From Vigna angularis (taxonomy: Eukaryota; Streptophyta; Magnoliopsida; Fabales; Fabaceae), in contig NC_068976.1 of the NCBI RefSeq assembly GCF_016808095.1, positions 19,066,371-19,130,370 of the forward strand: a DNA stretch of 64,000 nucleotides. Reading direction: 5' to 3'. Below the pieces are notes generated by a model that saw only the letters and a program-made list of their open reading frames with translations, searched no databases and was not told where the DNA came from. The translations under genes were made by a program, and so were the position numbers. Positions 24,216 to 36,372 of this stretch are shown one piece after another (positions within the stretch are counted from its first letter, which is position 1; every line of letters begins with the position of its first letter).

Positions 24216-27189
24216 TGTCAGACCTCGGAAATGACGTGCGCTCGGTGGAGTCCACGTGACGAAAGCAGAACGAGCCACATCAGCAATGCACGTGGCGACA
24301 ACAGCACCTGACAACCACTAACGGACGCCAGCTGTCGCACGTCGAGCTGAGTCAGAATCGGTAGTGGAATGCACGTGTCCGCCTGAGAGTGGACGTCCGG
24401 CATGGGCAGTCAGAACTGGTAGTGGAGAGCAGCGTGTTGGCCAGGGTGTGAACGTGCGTTCGGCGGTAGTGGAAAACACGTGGCGACCTCAGAATGGACG
24501 ACCGTCCGGTATGGGCTGTCAGAAACGTAGTGGAGTGCGCTGGCAGAATGGGAACATGGCTGCCAGAGTGGACGTGCGCTCGGCGGGAGTGGAAACAAAT
24601 CTGAGATTCTGAAATATTCCCACTCCCTTTGCACGCACCTCCCTGATCTATTTCTGAGAGTTCTTTCTCTCCTCATTCTCTCTACGTTCCCTGTGCCTTC
24701 CCTCTAAGAAAACACCCATTTCATCTCCTCCGACCAGAATTCCGGCAGCGTAGAAGGACGCACGACATCCAGGGCTTCCAGAGAAAACGTTCGGTTAGTG
24801 AAGCTGGTAAGTCCTTCCCTTCATGCTGTCGTTCGTTTTCAATGCATGCAAACCCCAGTTTTGGGATCGTACATTGATTTCCATTCTTGAGATGGGGGAG
24901 ATCTGATAGTGTCGAGTGTTACTGGTTGTAGTTGAGTTAACGAGCGTTGACGAGCAGAAGCTGTAGTGAGGAAGTAGTATCTCTGCGTCTGTGGACGTTT
25001 GGTCAATTTTTGAGGTAAGGGAAGCTTATTTGATTTAACTGGTTTGATGTATGTTGTGTGAACGTTCGCATTTGACTGCATGAAAATGATGCATGATGAT
25101 TTGGATGTGATTTAAATGCATGAACGTTTGTTGATTTGATGAAATGAAATATATGAATTTTGATGATATGGATCGTATGAAATGTGGAAGTTGATTTTGA
25201 TATGAACGAATGGAATTATGAGATTTTTGATGAGGAATGAATTAGAATGTAAATGGAATGAAATAAGATAATTTTCTCATGATAGCATGCGTTCGTTGCT
25301 GAACGGTCATTGACCGTTCGGTTTTCTTGGCAAACATAATAGAAATGGGATTCTGTCATCTGGGTAGAATCCTGGTCGAGGACGAGCGTCCTCGTGCTAA
25401 AATACTTTGCTTGAGCGTTCGGCCAAGCACTGTTATATCTGGTATTTTTGATAAACTTCCTTCTTTTGTAATTGTATATGTGTATATATGTAACAGTATA
25501 CTTTCCCGTTCGTAAACACTGCTTCGAAAATCCCTTAGTATATTTATCAAAGTTTGTTATTTTAAGGTTATTAACGTTCGGTCTCACACCTAATGTTCGT
25601 ACTTATTGACGTTCGGTCTCACAGCTAACGTTCGTACTTATTGACGTTCGGTCTCACACCTAACGTTCGTACTTATTGACGTTCGGTCTCACACCTAACG
25701 TTCGTACTGGGAAGCGTTCAGTCTTATACCTAGCGCTCGCTCTAAATGGTGCTCGGTCTTATACTGAGCGCTCGCACTCATTAGTCTTATAAAAGAGCGT
25801 ACGTCCAAATTCAGATTCCTACGCTCGGTCATTGACTAGCAGTGGGTTTCAGTATGAGATTTATTATAAAAACGTCCCCTTGAAGTCTTGAGATATTCAC
25901 GTTTGATATATTCGGCCTAGGGCCTCCACACTTAAAATTATTCTGGAAGTATTGGTTTGAATTCCTGAGAGTCCGTTCATCCAACCGATTCTCATGGTAA
26001 ACAACATTCGTCCAATGAAACAGGACATTATTTGGTTATTCCTGAACGTAGTCGTGGATCTGGTATTCGGATCTGAACGGGCGTCTTTTGGTCTCGTCCA
26101 CAGCGTTCGTCCTCTGTCTTATTGGGGACAGAACGTTCGGTTTTTGATGGTCTTCAAAGTAATGGTGAAAATGAATATAAAATGATAAATGTTGAAGAAT
26201 ATATGAGATGGAAAGCAATTTGTGACTTTTGAACGAGCGTTCCGGGTAGGAACGACCCATAGATGAATAGTGAATGATGGAAAGTTTATGAGATAGAATG
26301 AAAGTTATGAATGTTGATCGAGCGTTCCGGGTAGGAATGACTCAGTAAAATGTTGAAATTTGTAACGTATGACTGTGGGAAGTTAATGCTGGCCGTTCGA
26401 TCCTGATGTTCCGTGAGTGCTCGTCCTCAAGTAGAGGGGAGTACGTCATGCATGGGAACGGCAGGAGGTCCTCGTCCTTAGGGGTACTTTGGACGGATGG
26501 ACTAACCTCGGGTGGCAGCTAATGAGGATGCCAGTTACCACACCACCCGGGTGCGTGAACGCTTGTAACTACGCAGAATTCATACAGTCCGGACGGTCAG
26601 TCGAGTATTGAGTTTATATAATGCGTGCGTTGATATGTATATGTGCGATGAACTGTTTACCCGAATTTGTGTGTTGATGCATGAGTTAAATTACATAAGT
26701 TTACCCTGCATTTTCCTTGTGTTGTCTCGTTTTGTACGTTCGTCCTGTCGTTGCAATGATCATCCGTGTGGATGTGAGCAGAGGGAAATGAGCGTTTGGA
26801 AGATGCGCTGGACGAAGAGAATCTGGTTGAAGTTGAAGTGAAGACCGAGCAGTGAGACGCTCGGCTAGTAGTATAGGTGTTTGTTAGAGTGGTCGTTCGA
26901 CCTACTCATCCGTTTCTTTTATGAGTATTCGACCATTCGGTATTTTTCCTGTGTAAACCGTTCGATCAGTTTCTGCTTATGTTCGACTTTAATTTCTAAC
27001 TCTTGTTGAAGACGTGCGGCTTCGCGCGTTCGTTCTTCATCGTTGTAAGACTGTACTCAAGGACGTTCGTCCTTGAGCGTTCGTTCGTTCGTTTTTTTTT
27101 ATTATTTTTAGTTGGAAAACTGTACTGGATTATTATTAAAAGTGATTTTTTAATTATATGGTTTATGACTGTATTTTTGGGATGTCACA
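24216..27189 (+). mobile_element. Solo LTR, ~2.97 kb, probably Ty3/gypsy (Tekay-like)
   Basis: Starts TGTCAGACC and ends GGGATGTCACA, flanked on both sides by the identical 5-bp duplication GTTTC (24211-24215 and 27190-27194). The interior is richer in G+C and CpG than its surroundings, is full of CGTTCG words, carries a 35-bp tandem array, and has no gag, protease, RT or integrase frame, primer site or polypurine tract. That is what unequal recombination between two LTRs leaves behind. A very long LTR and a GGGATGTCACA end are typical of Tekay-type chromoviruses, but the lineage is inferred. Strand is arbitrary, based on the TG to CA direction. Small ORFs inside look fortuitous. Confidence 0.82.
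25573..25780 (+). repeat. 35-bp tandem array inside the solo LTR
   Basis: Four nearly perfect 35-bp units, each carrying ACGTTCGGTCTCACACCTAA then CGTTCGTACTTATT, followed by two degenerate units in which GTTCG becomes GCTCG. Lies within the solo LTR. Confidence 0.9.
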
Positions 27190-27194
27190 GTTTC

Positions 27195-27559
27195 CAAATC
27201 CATAATGTACATAAGTTTAGTTAATATATTAAATTATACATTTAGCAACGTGATTTTAGATTTATAATGTGTTTTTATATTCGAATTGTATAATTCGAAC
27301 TACTTCTAGATTTGAAATCACATTACAAATGACATAATCTAGTATGTTAGATAACCTAAAAATGTTACGGATTTAGCAATCAGTAAGGTATTTCAAATCT
27401 AAGTATAATCAATAATGTAATATAGTTTATATTTGTTGTTTTTAAACATTAAATTAGTTCATATTTGATAAAACTAATTAAACAATTATATGATTTTACT
27501 GATAAATAAGTTTTGTAATTTTTAGATGGTAAAGAAAATAAAATGTTTAATTGAATGAG
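27195..27559. other. AT-rich flank of the PMD remnant
   Basis: No gene. Near 27280 there is a palindromic ATTCGAATTGTATAATTCGA, similar in style to ATTACAGATTGTATAATCCG at 29420, on the far side of the PMD remnant. These may be pieces of the terminal regions of one decayed element. Confidence 0.4.
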
Positions 27560-27639
27560 ATGAGAGGCAGAGGCGTGTGACATATGGTCCTATAGGGGAT
27601 TATAAAGAAGTTTGAGCTAATGTTAATGTGATCAAGACT

Positions 27640-28860
27640 AATGTGATCAGTGCAGGTATAAATCAAGTTTATGTACAATATGGATTCTAAGATAGATCCC
27701 ATAATTGCTTCTTATTAATGGGCTTTGAAGGTCATGTTGCATTTAAACTATGGGAGGGTCAGATGAGTAACAAAACCACTATATTTAAGTTTTATATTTA
27801 TATACTCAATTATAACATAAAGAAACATTTTCCTGAAGGATCAAAAAAAATTTAATATGAAGTTGTTGATTCTAGATTGTTTCAAATACATAACATTAGT
27901 TATGAAGTTGTGGATAAATGTTTGATTTCAACATTTATGGAGAAGTGGCAACGAAATACAAACACATTCCACCTTCCAATAGGTGAGATGATAATCACTT
28001 TAGACGATATGTTGTGTTGCTACATATTCCCATTGTGAGGTAGTTCTTTTCATATGGTGTGTTGATTTTTTTTAGTGCCTCAAGCTTATTGATGGAATTG
28101 TTTGGGGTAGATATTGGTGATGTGAATGCAAAGATTAAACATTGTCGTGTTTGAAGTTTTATATTGAGTTTGCTTTAAGAGGTATGCGAATAGAGTTGTG
28201 TCCACCTAATATGAGATTGCGTAACAAGGAATTATCTATTGCATCTAGTAGGATACATTGTATTTACATATAAAAGTGCTACATTAATTGATGTGTCGTA
28301 CTTGCATGTTCTGCAATTTACAAATGTGTAATGACCAATCATAAGGAGTAACTACATTTACCTATATCTATGACTAGTTAAGGAATGTTTGTTATGCTAA
28401 GACGAAGCATTTATGTGGTTAGGCAACTTTATTACAAGTATAAATTATACATTATTTAAATAAGTTGTTATTTTATGTATTTATATATATAAATGAGAAA
28501 AAATAATTTGGAATAAGTGTGAATACATGAACACTTTTCACACATAGAAAGGAAGGATGTCAGTGTTACATATGATGAAGTTCAACTACAAGCAATAAAA
28601 TGTGATCATACAACATATATCCACTTAGCGTTGTATGCATGCAATTAGACACGCTGAGGCTTGTTGGGTAATACAAACTTTTTATGATGCTCATTGTCAA
28701 AGTAGACCATTTGAGGTGATCTTTATGTTTTTGGGATTCATCTAATATGACACCAATTATGCTTTTATATGCTCATTTGGTTTCAATCCAACAACATAAG
28801 GATAATATATCAAACAATTGATGATTATGACTCATACATAATACTTTAAAACACAACCTT
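27640..28860 (+). pseudogene. Degenerate plant mobile domain (PMD) transposon-type gene
   Basis: Translations in shifting frames recover PMD-like segments in the expected order: GHVAFKLWEGQ near 27730, IHNISYEVVDKCLISTFMEK near 27890, the hallmark TNTFHLPIGEMIITLDDM near 27960-28010, then after stops and a frame change LVGYIVFTYKSATLIDVSYL near 28245-28310. The PMD occurs in plant MAIN/MAIL proteins and in Mutator-like and gypsy-like transposons, where a typical match reads ERWHPETNTFHLP-GEMTITLDDV. There are several in-frame stops and at least two frameshifts, so it is not coding. Whether it was a host MAIL gene or transposon cargo cannot be decided; the surrounding repeats favour a transposon. 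Confidence 0.7.
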
Positions 28861-30564
28861 CTCCATTGCGATTTAGTTTACCACACAATATAAATGGGAC
28901 AAACACACTTCCTTATCCTAATTACAGTTACATTCAGTCTCTGTTTGTATTTCTTATGCTTTCCTCTCATTTCACAACCTAGTAACACACAAGTCTTCAT
29001 TTTTTGTTGTCTATTTATCATGTTATACCTTAAAAATAAAATTACAAAACCAAGACCAAAGGCAATTCAAGTAAATCATCTGGAGTCCAAAATACCTACA
29101 CATATATATTACAACACTAATACATTTCCTCACATTACTTTTTCACACACGTTAAATTTAACAAACCTGATCGTTGTTTGTAAATAGAAAAAAAACAATC
29201 TCCTTAAACCAATTCATCTTTATTTTCTCAATATGTGATTATATCAAACTCTTCCATCTCAAATAATTGATCTACCTCAGTTATTTCAAAATAACATAAT
29301 AAATTTTACTAAAATACTTAAAAGAACAAATATGTTAGATTCTATATTCCGCAAATGCATTTCAAATTACATTTTCATATTTTATTATGGATTATATAAT
29401 CTAATATGTGAGATATATTACAGATTGTATAATCCGTGATCCAAATTCACCCTTCAAATTGGGTAATTCCATACGTATAAAATTAAAATTAATTACTTGT
29501 GAACTATGTAATTCGTAAGATTTACATATTATATAATAAAAAATTATAAAACATATATATTATACATCTAAATATTGAGATGAACACCACTTTCCACGTC
29601 TAATGACCACCACCACAGACTCCGACCGCCTATTGACCACCACCCAAATTCAAACACCACCATCACTTAACCAAACCAAAGTAACCAAAATTCCCTTTCC
29701 AAGAACCCTAATCCTTCCACAAACAGGCATATTATATAACTTTAGAATAGAAATATTTTTTAAATTTTAAAAGATTTGATAAATTCACTTCCATAATCTA
29801 TCACAAACGAACTAAGATGTTTAATTAAATATAATACTACCTTAGTATTTGATTAACTTCAATAAACCATCTTTAAACATAAAATAATTCTTAAATACTC
29901 TCTCTTTCCTTTTCAGTGTATTTTTTAGAAAAAAAAATTAATTTGTCATTCTTTAAATTGGAATATAATATAATTTTTTTCCAATTACATCCTTAATTTA
30001 ATAATGTGGAGAGAAAAGTTAATTAAGATAATAGGGAGAGAAACATGTAATATACAGTGAGGATTTACATTGAAATAAGAAAACAAATTGTCTATAATAG
30101 GTAGCTCAATTAAAATTGTATGTAATAAACAAATTAATATCACTATTTACTAAAACAATTTACTATTAACATTTGACCACACCAATTTTGTCTAATCATA
30201 ACAAATTAATATCACTATTTACTAAAACAATTTACTCCAAAGTAATAAAAATAACACCAATCAACTCATAAACAAAATAATTTAAATTATTACTTATTTT
30301 GTATTCACATTATTAATAGGATACTAGGTGATCATATGTTTTCCTTAACTATTGTGGATTTAAATTGCGGAAGGAAAATATTACACATTTATTTTTAAAA
30401 TATACATAGATAATCAGAGGGAAAATCCAATAGAACTTCACTATATTTTCCTATCCCTTAAAATAAATTAAAATTAAATGCTTTATTTTCTACATATCCT
30501 TTCATCCCATAAATTAATTTAAATGCTATGTTTATTTTTCAACTTAAAATAATTTTAATTTTTT
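28861..30564. other. AT-rich spacer between PMD remnant and MULE
   Basis: The ORF at 28894-29187 is hydrophobic low-complexity without a recognisable domain and partly overlaps the PMD debris; I do not call it. At 30125-30240 the phrase TCACTATTTACTAAAACAAT occurs twice (small direct duplication). Otherwise nothing supported. Confidence 0.5.
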
Positions 30565-31843
30565 GGTTTAATGTCTTCATAAATCTCTATTTTTGTCCAG
30601 AATTTCAAATAAGACTTTTTTTTTGCGTCTTATTATTTTTGTAAAATTGGAGCAATTAAAGGTCTGCCGTTAAATAAAGCAAACGACTGTTTAAGTGTTG
30701 ATTATGTGGCATGCTCAAACTTGAAGTTAATGAAACGTGGCATTATAAATTAATTTTGTATTAAAAGTTATGAATGCATGATGGTGTAATAAGCTTTTTG
30801 AAAGGGCAAAGTGGGAAAAATAAAGACTTTCTACTTCTTCTTCTACCTCCACATTCTCGCTTCTGCGTTCCAAATTTCCATGGCTGTGTTTTGGTTCTTT
30901 TGAATTGGGAATGCACGAACCTTGGAGGTGGTTTCCCTTGCAGGTTGCGATTGAGATTCTGACTTAGAGGAGGTGGATAGAGATTCACAATGGTGCTCTG
31001 GATGCTTTTTGAGGGTTTCTGTTGTCGTCAGATTTGGGGGTTTTTGGGTTTTTCTGTTTTAGCTTTGCTAGTCCGGTGATGGTGGGGAGCGTAGTTTTAG
31101 TGCTTGCAGTTGGAGCGTGGAGGAGATTGAATCTTGCGATCTGGTAGAGAGGAACACGCTACTAGTTATGCGATAGTGGAGAAGACAAAGATGTCGCGGC
31201 GCACTCGCGATGATGGAAGGACCTGGTCTGAAGGTTCTCGCGACGGTGTCCATGGTAGAGGCCCGCGATGATGATTTTGCGAATTGGTTTTCTCTGTTTA
31301 GGTTTCTGCGATTTTGTGCTTTGATTGACAAAGAAGATGATGGGGGGGTGTCGCGATTCTGATGGTGGTGGCTGTGGAGGCTCGCGACTCTACAGCGGCA
31401 CAAACGGTGTAGATGAACAACGGTGCGGTGGTGGGCCACGGCGAGATGAGCAAGGTGGTCGTGCTTCAACTTGTTTCAAACCGATGTTCTTCCCTACCAA
31501 CACTTGCATCTACTTCAATAACAACGATTTTGTGGATGAATGATGAGGCCTATAACTCAAATTTCCCCAATTTCATTTCGACATAGCAATTGCAGAGAGA
31601 ATGTATAATACCAATTCCCAACTTTGCCCTTTCTTTAATTGAATTTCCATTATGTTTAGTTAATTTTTTTAATTCAAAATTTAAAATAATAGAATTGAGT
31701 CACGTTTTTAATGACACATGTAAAAACAACACTGTCAGTTGTATGTCAGGTGATACAATCTTTAACGTCATTTGATTAATTTGACGAAAAGTCCCTATTT
31801 AATTCAACTTTACAAAAATAAAAACTTATGGAGGCATTAAACC
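30565..31843. mobile_element. Non-autonomous Mutator-like element (MULE), 1.28 kb, GC-rich interior
   Basis: Ends are imperfect inverted repeats. The left end reads GGTTTAATGTCTTCATAA; the reverse complement of the right end reads GGTTTAATGCCTCCATAA, with similarity continuing through TTATTTTTGT, about 30 bp in all. A perfect 9-bp duplication TAATTTTTT abuts both ends, the size expected for MULEs, although it is low in complexity. The outer 200 bp each side are AT-rich; 30830-31550 is clearly richer in G+C, with codon-like texture on both strands (ORF 31068-31469 on minus, 133 aa, His/Ser/Arg-rich). No transposase is present. The interior may be captured gene sequence (Pack-MULE) or the element's own filler; I recognise no donor gene. 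Confidence 0.68.
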
Positions 31844-31989
31844 TAATTTTTTTCCTATCCTAATATAACTGTTCAGATAAAGATAAACCTTAACCTGAAT
31901 ATTCTCCTATATTATGAGAAGTCCAATATCACGAGAACTCTTAAATCTTCCAATTTCAAAAACTGATACAACAACAGTTAAAACCAATA

Positions 31990-32241
31990 TAATTGTTATT
32001 TTTATAATCATAAAATTAAATATAAATATTTTTTATAATTTAATTGTAAATATTATTTATTTATTTTGTAAGTAAATTTTTAATTAAAAAAGTAATTAAG
32101 TAAAAGCAACAGTTAAATAAAAAAATATTAAACTTAAAAAATAACTATTAAAAATATAAAATTAATAAAGTAATTATTTCAAATTAATTTTTTTTATTTA
32201 AAGGATAAAATTAAAAATGTAAAAATCAAAATAAAGAATTT

Positions 32242-32292
<51 letters not shown>

Positions 32293-32540
32293 AATACATG
32301 TGCGTAAGTTTGTTATTTTTTATGATATTAAACAAATAATCAAATTATTATTATAAAATTAAATATATGTAACTTTTATAATTTTATTGTAAATAGTTTT
32401 TATTTATTTCATAAGCTTTATAATTAAAAATGGTTAAATTTTAAAAATATAAATTGAAAAAAGCAATTAAATTTAAAAATTGATAAAATAATTATTTTAG
32501 TTTAATTTTTTATTTAAAAGGTAAATTTGAAAAACAAAGA
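31990..32540. repeat. Diverged direct repeat pair upstream of HSP90 copy 1, with AT run
   Basis: About 220 bp beginning near 31995 (ATAAAATTAAATATAAATAT) recurs near 32350 (ATAAAATTAAATATATGTAA), with the same order of AT-rich blocks, an offset of roughly 350 bp. A TA microsatellite (32245-32285) lies between them. No gene seen in 31844-33000 apart from the HSP90 promoter. Confidence 0.5.
32245..32285. repeat. (TA)20 microsatellite
   Basis: Perfect TA run of about 41 bp. Confidence 0.95.
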
Positions 32541-33021
32541 ATAATATCTTGATTAAAATGCATAAGATAGAAAATCCTTTTCAAACCAACTGATCACAAC
32601 AATTATTTTATTTTGTAAATAAAATATTTTTGACATATAAACTAATTAACAACTCCCCCAAGATGTTTGCTCATAACATAACCTACAAATCTTATAAATT
32701 ATATTTAAAAAATGAAAAACTAAACTGAACATTTTAAAATTGAAGGGACGAAACAACACAAAAATAAATTAAAGAATTAAAAAAAATAAAATTTAATGTT
32801 TTAAAAATAAAATGGTTAATGTTAAAATTGAAATTTAATCTTAAAAAATATAAAAATCATTTGTATTTATAGTGAAATAAACCGTTTTAAGAGGGTAAAA
32901 TAAAATCTTATGAACAAAAGCAGGAAAGGGCGAAAGTGTAATTTTAAATAAAAGGTGGACCCAAATATAGGAGTTGGAAGGTCCTGGAAATACGATGACT
33001 TAATATTAGTCGTTAGAGTAT

Positions 33022-33035
33022 AGAAGGATCTAGAA
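33022..33035 (+). promoter_or_regulatory. Heat-shock-element-like site, HSP90 copy 1
   Basis: AGAAGGATCTAGAA is three alternating 5-bp units of the HSE (nGAAnnTTCnnGAAn) with one mismatch (ATC for TTC), 134 bp before the ATG. The same 14 bp are kept in the other HSP90 copy at 41971. No canonical TATA box was found; TACTTAA follows downstream. Confidence 0.6.
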
Positions 33036-33168
33036 TACCAAAACCCTAGCCCAGCCCTCCTACTTAACTTCACACTCCGAACATTTCTCTTGCTTCATTT
33101 CCATCTTTTGCATCTTTTGCGACTCTTTCTTTTCCTGAATCTCAAACTCCATAGAAGGCAGATCCAAA

Positions 33169-36100
33169 ATGTCGGAGACCGAGACCTTTGCTTTTCAGGC
33201 AGAGATCAACCAGCTTCTCAGTCTTATCATCAACACCTTCTACAGCAACAAGGAGATTTTCCTTCGTGAACTCATTAGCAATGCCTCTGATGTAAGACTT
33301 TACCTCTTTGGTGTTTGTTTTCTAGTTTCTATTATTCTTAGGTTTCTGTGGTTTCTGTTTTTGTTATTGTTCTTGCATGTCTTTTTTTGTTTGGTTCTTA
33401 CTGTTATTGTTCTATATTATCATTTGAAATTTCTCATGATCTTCTGGGTTTGTTTCATTTCAACCAATTTTTTGTGCAATTGTGAGATTTATAATTTGTT
33501 TACTTTTAACCCTGTATTTTATTGTGATCTCTGGTTTGATTTTGTTTATCTTGAAGATTTATGATGGTTTGGTGCTTGTTTGTTTCTTTTCCTATGAGGG
33601 CGGTTCTCATTATTTGTGTCCCTGTTCTTATTTTGTGGAGTTGTTAGTGGGGTTTTTGTTTTGGGTCATTTTTAATGGAACTAACAATCTTTATCACACC
33701 ATATCAATATTCAGCAGTTTTATTTTTTCAGAAGAATTTGTTAACATTACTTGAACATTTTGAAATAACATTTTCTCAAATTGAATAATATGAAATGTAT
33801 ATTTTTTACTGTTGTTATTGTATTCACAATATCAACCTTATTGGGAAAATAAATTAGATTGTAAACAAAATACAATCATGAAAACAATCTTTAAACATTC
33901 TCATGGATGATTGTTAGTTCTTAATTATTTCTAAACCTATAACATTATTTTTAAATTTGACCGGAGTTTTGTTTTAATCTTGATTAGTAGTCTAAACCAA
34001 TCCTCTGTGTGTCGAGGAAAATGTTAAATTTAAAAGATAAATGTTTTTTTTTGGAACAGTTTTGTTTTGAACATCATTAATATTTGTTTGTCTTCACTTG
34101 ATTATTGTCCTATGTACTGTATTTCAATCATTGCTCTTTACCAAACTAGGGTGGAAATATGTATTTGTCCTTCCTTTTGAAAGGAGTGAATTGTTTGGAA
34201 GTGTCATGCGGTGTTCCCCTGTATGACCTGTATGACATCCCATTTAGGATAGTTTGCTATTCTCTTTGGGCGTTATATCTGATTTCTGGCATGTTTTACC
34301 TGTACAGGCTTTGGACAAGATTCGATTTGAGAGCCTTACTGACAAGAGCAAGCTTGATGCTCAGCCAGAGTTGTTCATCCACATTATTCCTGACAAGACC
34401 AACAACACCTTGACTATCATTGATAGTGGTGTTGGCATGACTAAGGCTGGTAAGTTACTATGCTTTGTCATTATTTATTAAATTTTTGTTCTTTTTAAGG
34501 TATTTTTTTTTTAATTCTTGTGGTTTTTATGTTCCAGATTTGGTGAACAACTTGGGTACAATTGCGAGGTCTGGGACCAAGGAGTTCATGGAAGCCCTGG
34601 CTGCAGGTGCTGATGTGAGCATGATAGGTCAGTTTGGTGTTGGTTTCTACTCGGCTTATCTTGTTGCGGAGAAAGTTATTGTTACATCAAAGCACAATGA
34701 TGATGAGCAGTATGTTTGGGAATCCCAAGCTGGTGGGTCCTTCACTGTGACAAGGGATACAGATGGCGAGAGTCTTGGCAGGGGAACAAAGATAACCTTG
34801 TATCTAAAGGAAGATCAGCTTGAGTATCTTGAGGAGAGGCGTTTGAAGGACTTGATAAAGAAGCATTCTGAATTCATCAGTTATCCAATTTCTCTCTGGA
34901 TTGAGAAGACTACGGAGAAGGAGATTTCTGATGATGAGGATGAGGAAGAGAAGAAGGAAGAGGAAGGCAAAGTTGAAGAAGTAGATGAAGATAAGGAGAA
35001 GGAAGAGAAGAAAAAGAAGAAAATTAAGGAGGTGTCTCATGAGTGGTCTCTGGTGAACAAACAGAAACCTATCTGGATGAGGAAACCCGAAGAGATTACC
35101 AAAGAGGAATATGCTGCTTTCTATAAGAGTCTTACCAATGATTGGGAAGAACATTTGGCTGTTAAGCACTTCTCTGTAGAGGGTCAGTTGGAGTTTAAGG
35201 CTATCCTCTTTATCCCAAAGAGGGCACCTTTTGATATCTTTGACACAAGGAAGAAGCCTAACAACATTAAACTGTATGTACGCAGAGTCTTCATCATGGA
35301 CAACTGCGAGGAGTTGATTCCAGAATATCTTAGCTTTGTTAAGGGTATTGTGGATTCTGAGGACCTTCCTCTTAACATTTCTAGAGAAATGCTGCAGCAA
35401 AACAAGATTTTGAAGGTCATCCGCAAGAACTTGGTTAAGAAGTGCGTTGAGCTTTTCTTTGAAATTGCTGAGAACAAGGAAGATTATAACAAGTTCTATG
35501 AAGCCTTCTCTAAGAACCTTAAATTGGGTATCCATGAGGATTCCCAGAACAAGTCAAAGCTAGCTGAATTGCTGAGGTATCACTCAACCAAGAGCGGTGA
35601 TGAGATGACTAGCCTGAAGGACTATGTTACCAGGATGAAGGAAGGACAGAGTGACATCTACTACATTACTGGTGAAAGCAGGAAAGCTGTAGAGAATTCC
35701 CCCTTCTTGGAAAGGCTGAAAAAGAAGGGATACGAGGTGCTTTTCATGGTTGATGCTATTGATGAATATGCCGTTGGTCAGCTTAAGGAATTTGAGGGAA
35801 AGAAGTTGGTGTCTGCTACTAAAGAAGGTTTGAAACTTGATGAGAGTGAGGACGAGAAGAAAAGGAAGGAAGAATTGAAGGAGAAATTTGACGGTCTTTG
35901 CAAGGTGATAAAGGATGTGTTGGGTGACAAGGTGGAGAAGGTTGTGGTGTCTGATCGTGTTGTGGATTCTCCATGCTGTCTGGTGACTGGTGAATATGGT
36001 TGGACAGCTAACATGGAAAGGATAATGAAGGCGCAGGCATTGAGGGACAGCAGCATGGCTGGATACATGTCAAGCAAGAAGACGATGGAGATTAACCCTG

Positions 36101-36372
36101 AGAATCCCATCATGGATGAGCTGAGGAAGCGTGCAGATGCCGACAAGAATGATAAATCTGTGAAGGATCTCGTTCTCTTGCTCTTTGAGACTGCTCTTCT
36201 AACTTCTGGATTCAGCCTTGATGATCCCAACACTTTCGGTAACAGAATTCACAGGATGCTGAAGCTTGGACTCAGCATTGACGAGGATGCCGGTGAAGCT
36301 GATGCTGACATGCCACCTCTGGAAGATGCTGATGCTGATGCTGAGGGCAGCAAGATGGAGGAAGTTGATTAA
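33169..36372 (+). CDS. HSP90: Cytosolic HSP90 chaperone, tandem copy 1
   Basis: ATP-dependent dimeric chaperone that matures kinases, steroid-type receptors and NLR immune receptors. Exons 33169-33291, 34308-34449 and 34538-36372 give 699 aa, the usual length of plant cytosolic HSP90. Seen in order: N-terminal ATPase ([53 protein letters not shown]), an acidic/lysine-rich charged linker at about 215-255, middle domain ([18 protein letters not shown]), C-terminal dimerisation domain and the terminal MEEVD that docks TPR co-chaperones. No ER or organelle signal is present. The two-intron layout resembles the constitutive Arabidopsis HSP90.2-4 group. An HSE-like site upstream suggests heat-factor control. 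A second copy lies 8.9 kb downstream, differing in one amino acid. Confidence 0.98.

Noticed and set aside
24364..24676. Overlapping ORFs on both strands at the start of the solo LTR
   Set aside because: Repeated GTGGA/CGTGCG words of the LTR create open frames on both strands; no gag-like or other domain.
25216..25587. 123-aa minus ORF in the solo LTR
   Set aside because: No domain, spans LTR repeat text, and no splice or start context.
28894..29187. 97-aa hydrophobic plus-strand ORF
   Set aside because: Low-complexity translation of AT-rich repeat debris at the end of the PMD remnant; no recognisable family.
31068..31469. 133-aa minus-strand ORF inside the MULE
   Set aside because: His/Ser/Arg-rich product of GC-rich DNA with a competing frame on the other strand; kept only as possible cargo, not as a gene.
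34804..35535. Long minus-strand ORFs (243, 151 and 97 aa) inside HSP90 exon 3, repeated in copy 2
   Set aside because: They are antisense shadows of a long, codon-biased exon, conserved only because the sense exons are nearly identical; no domain or separate signals.
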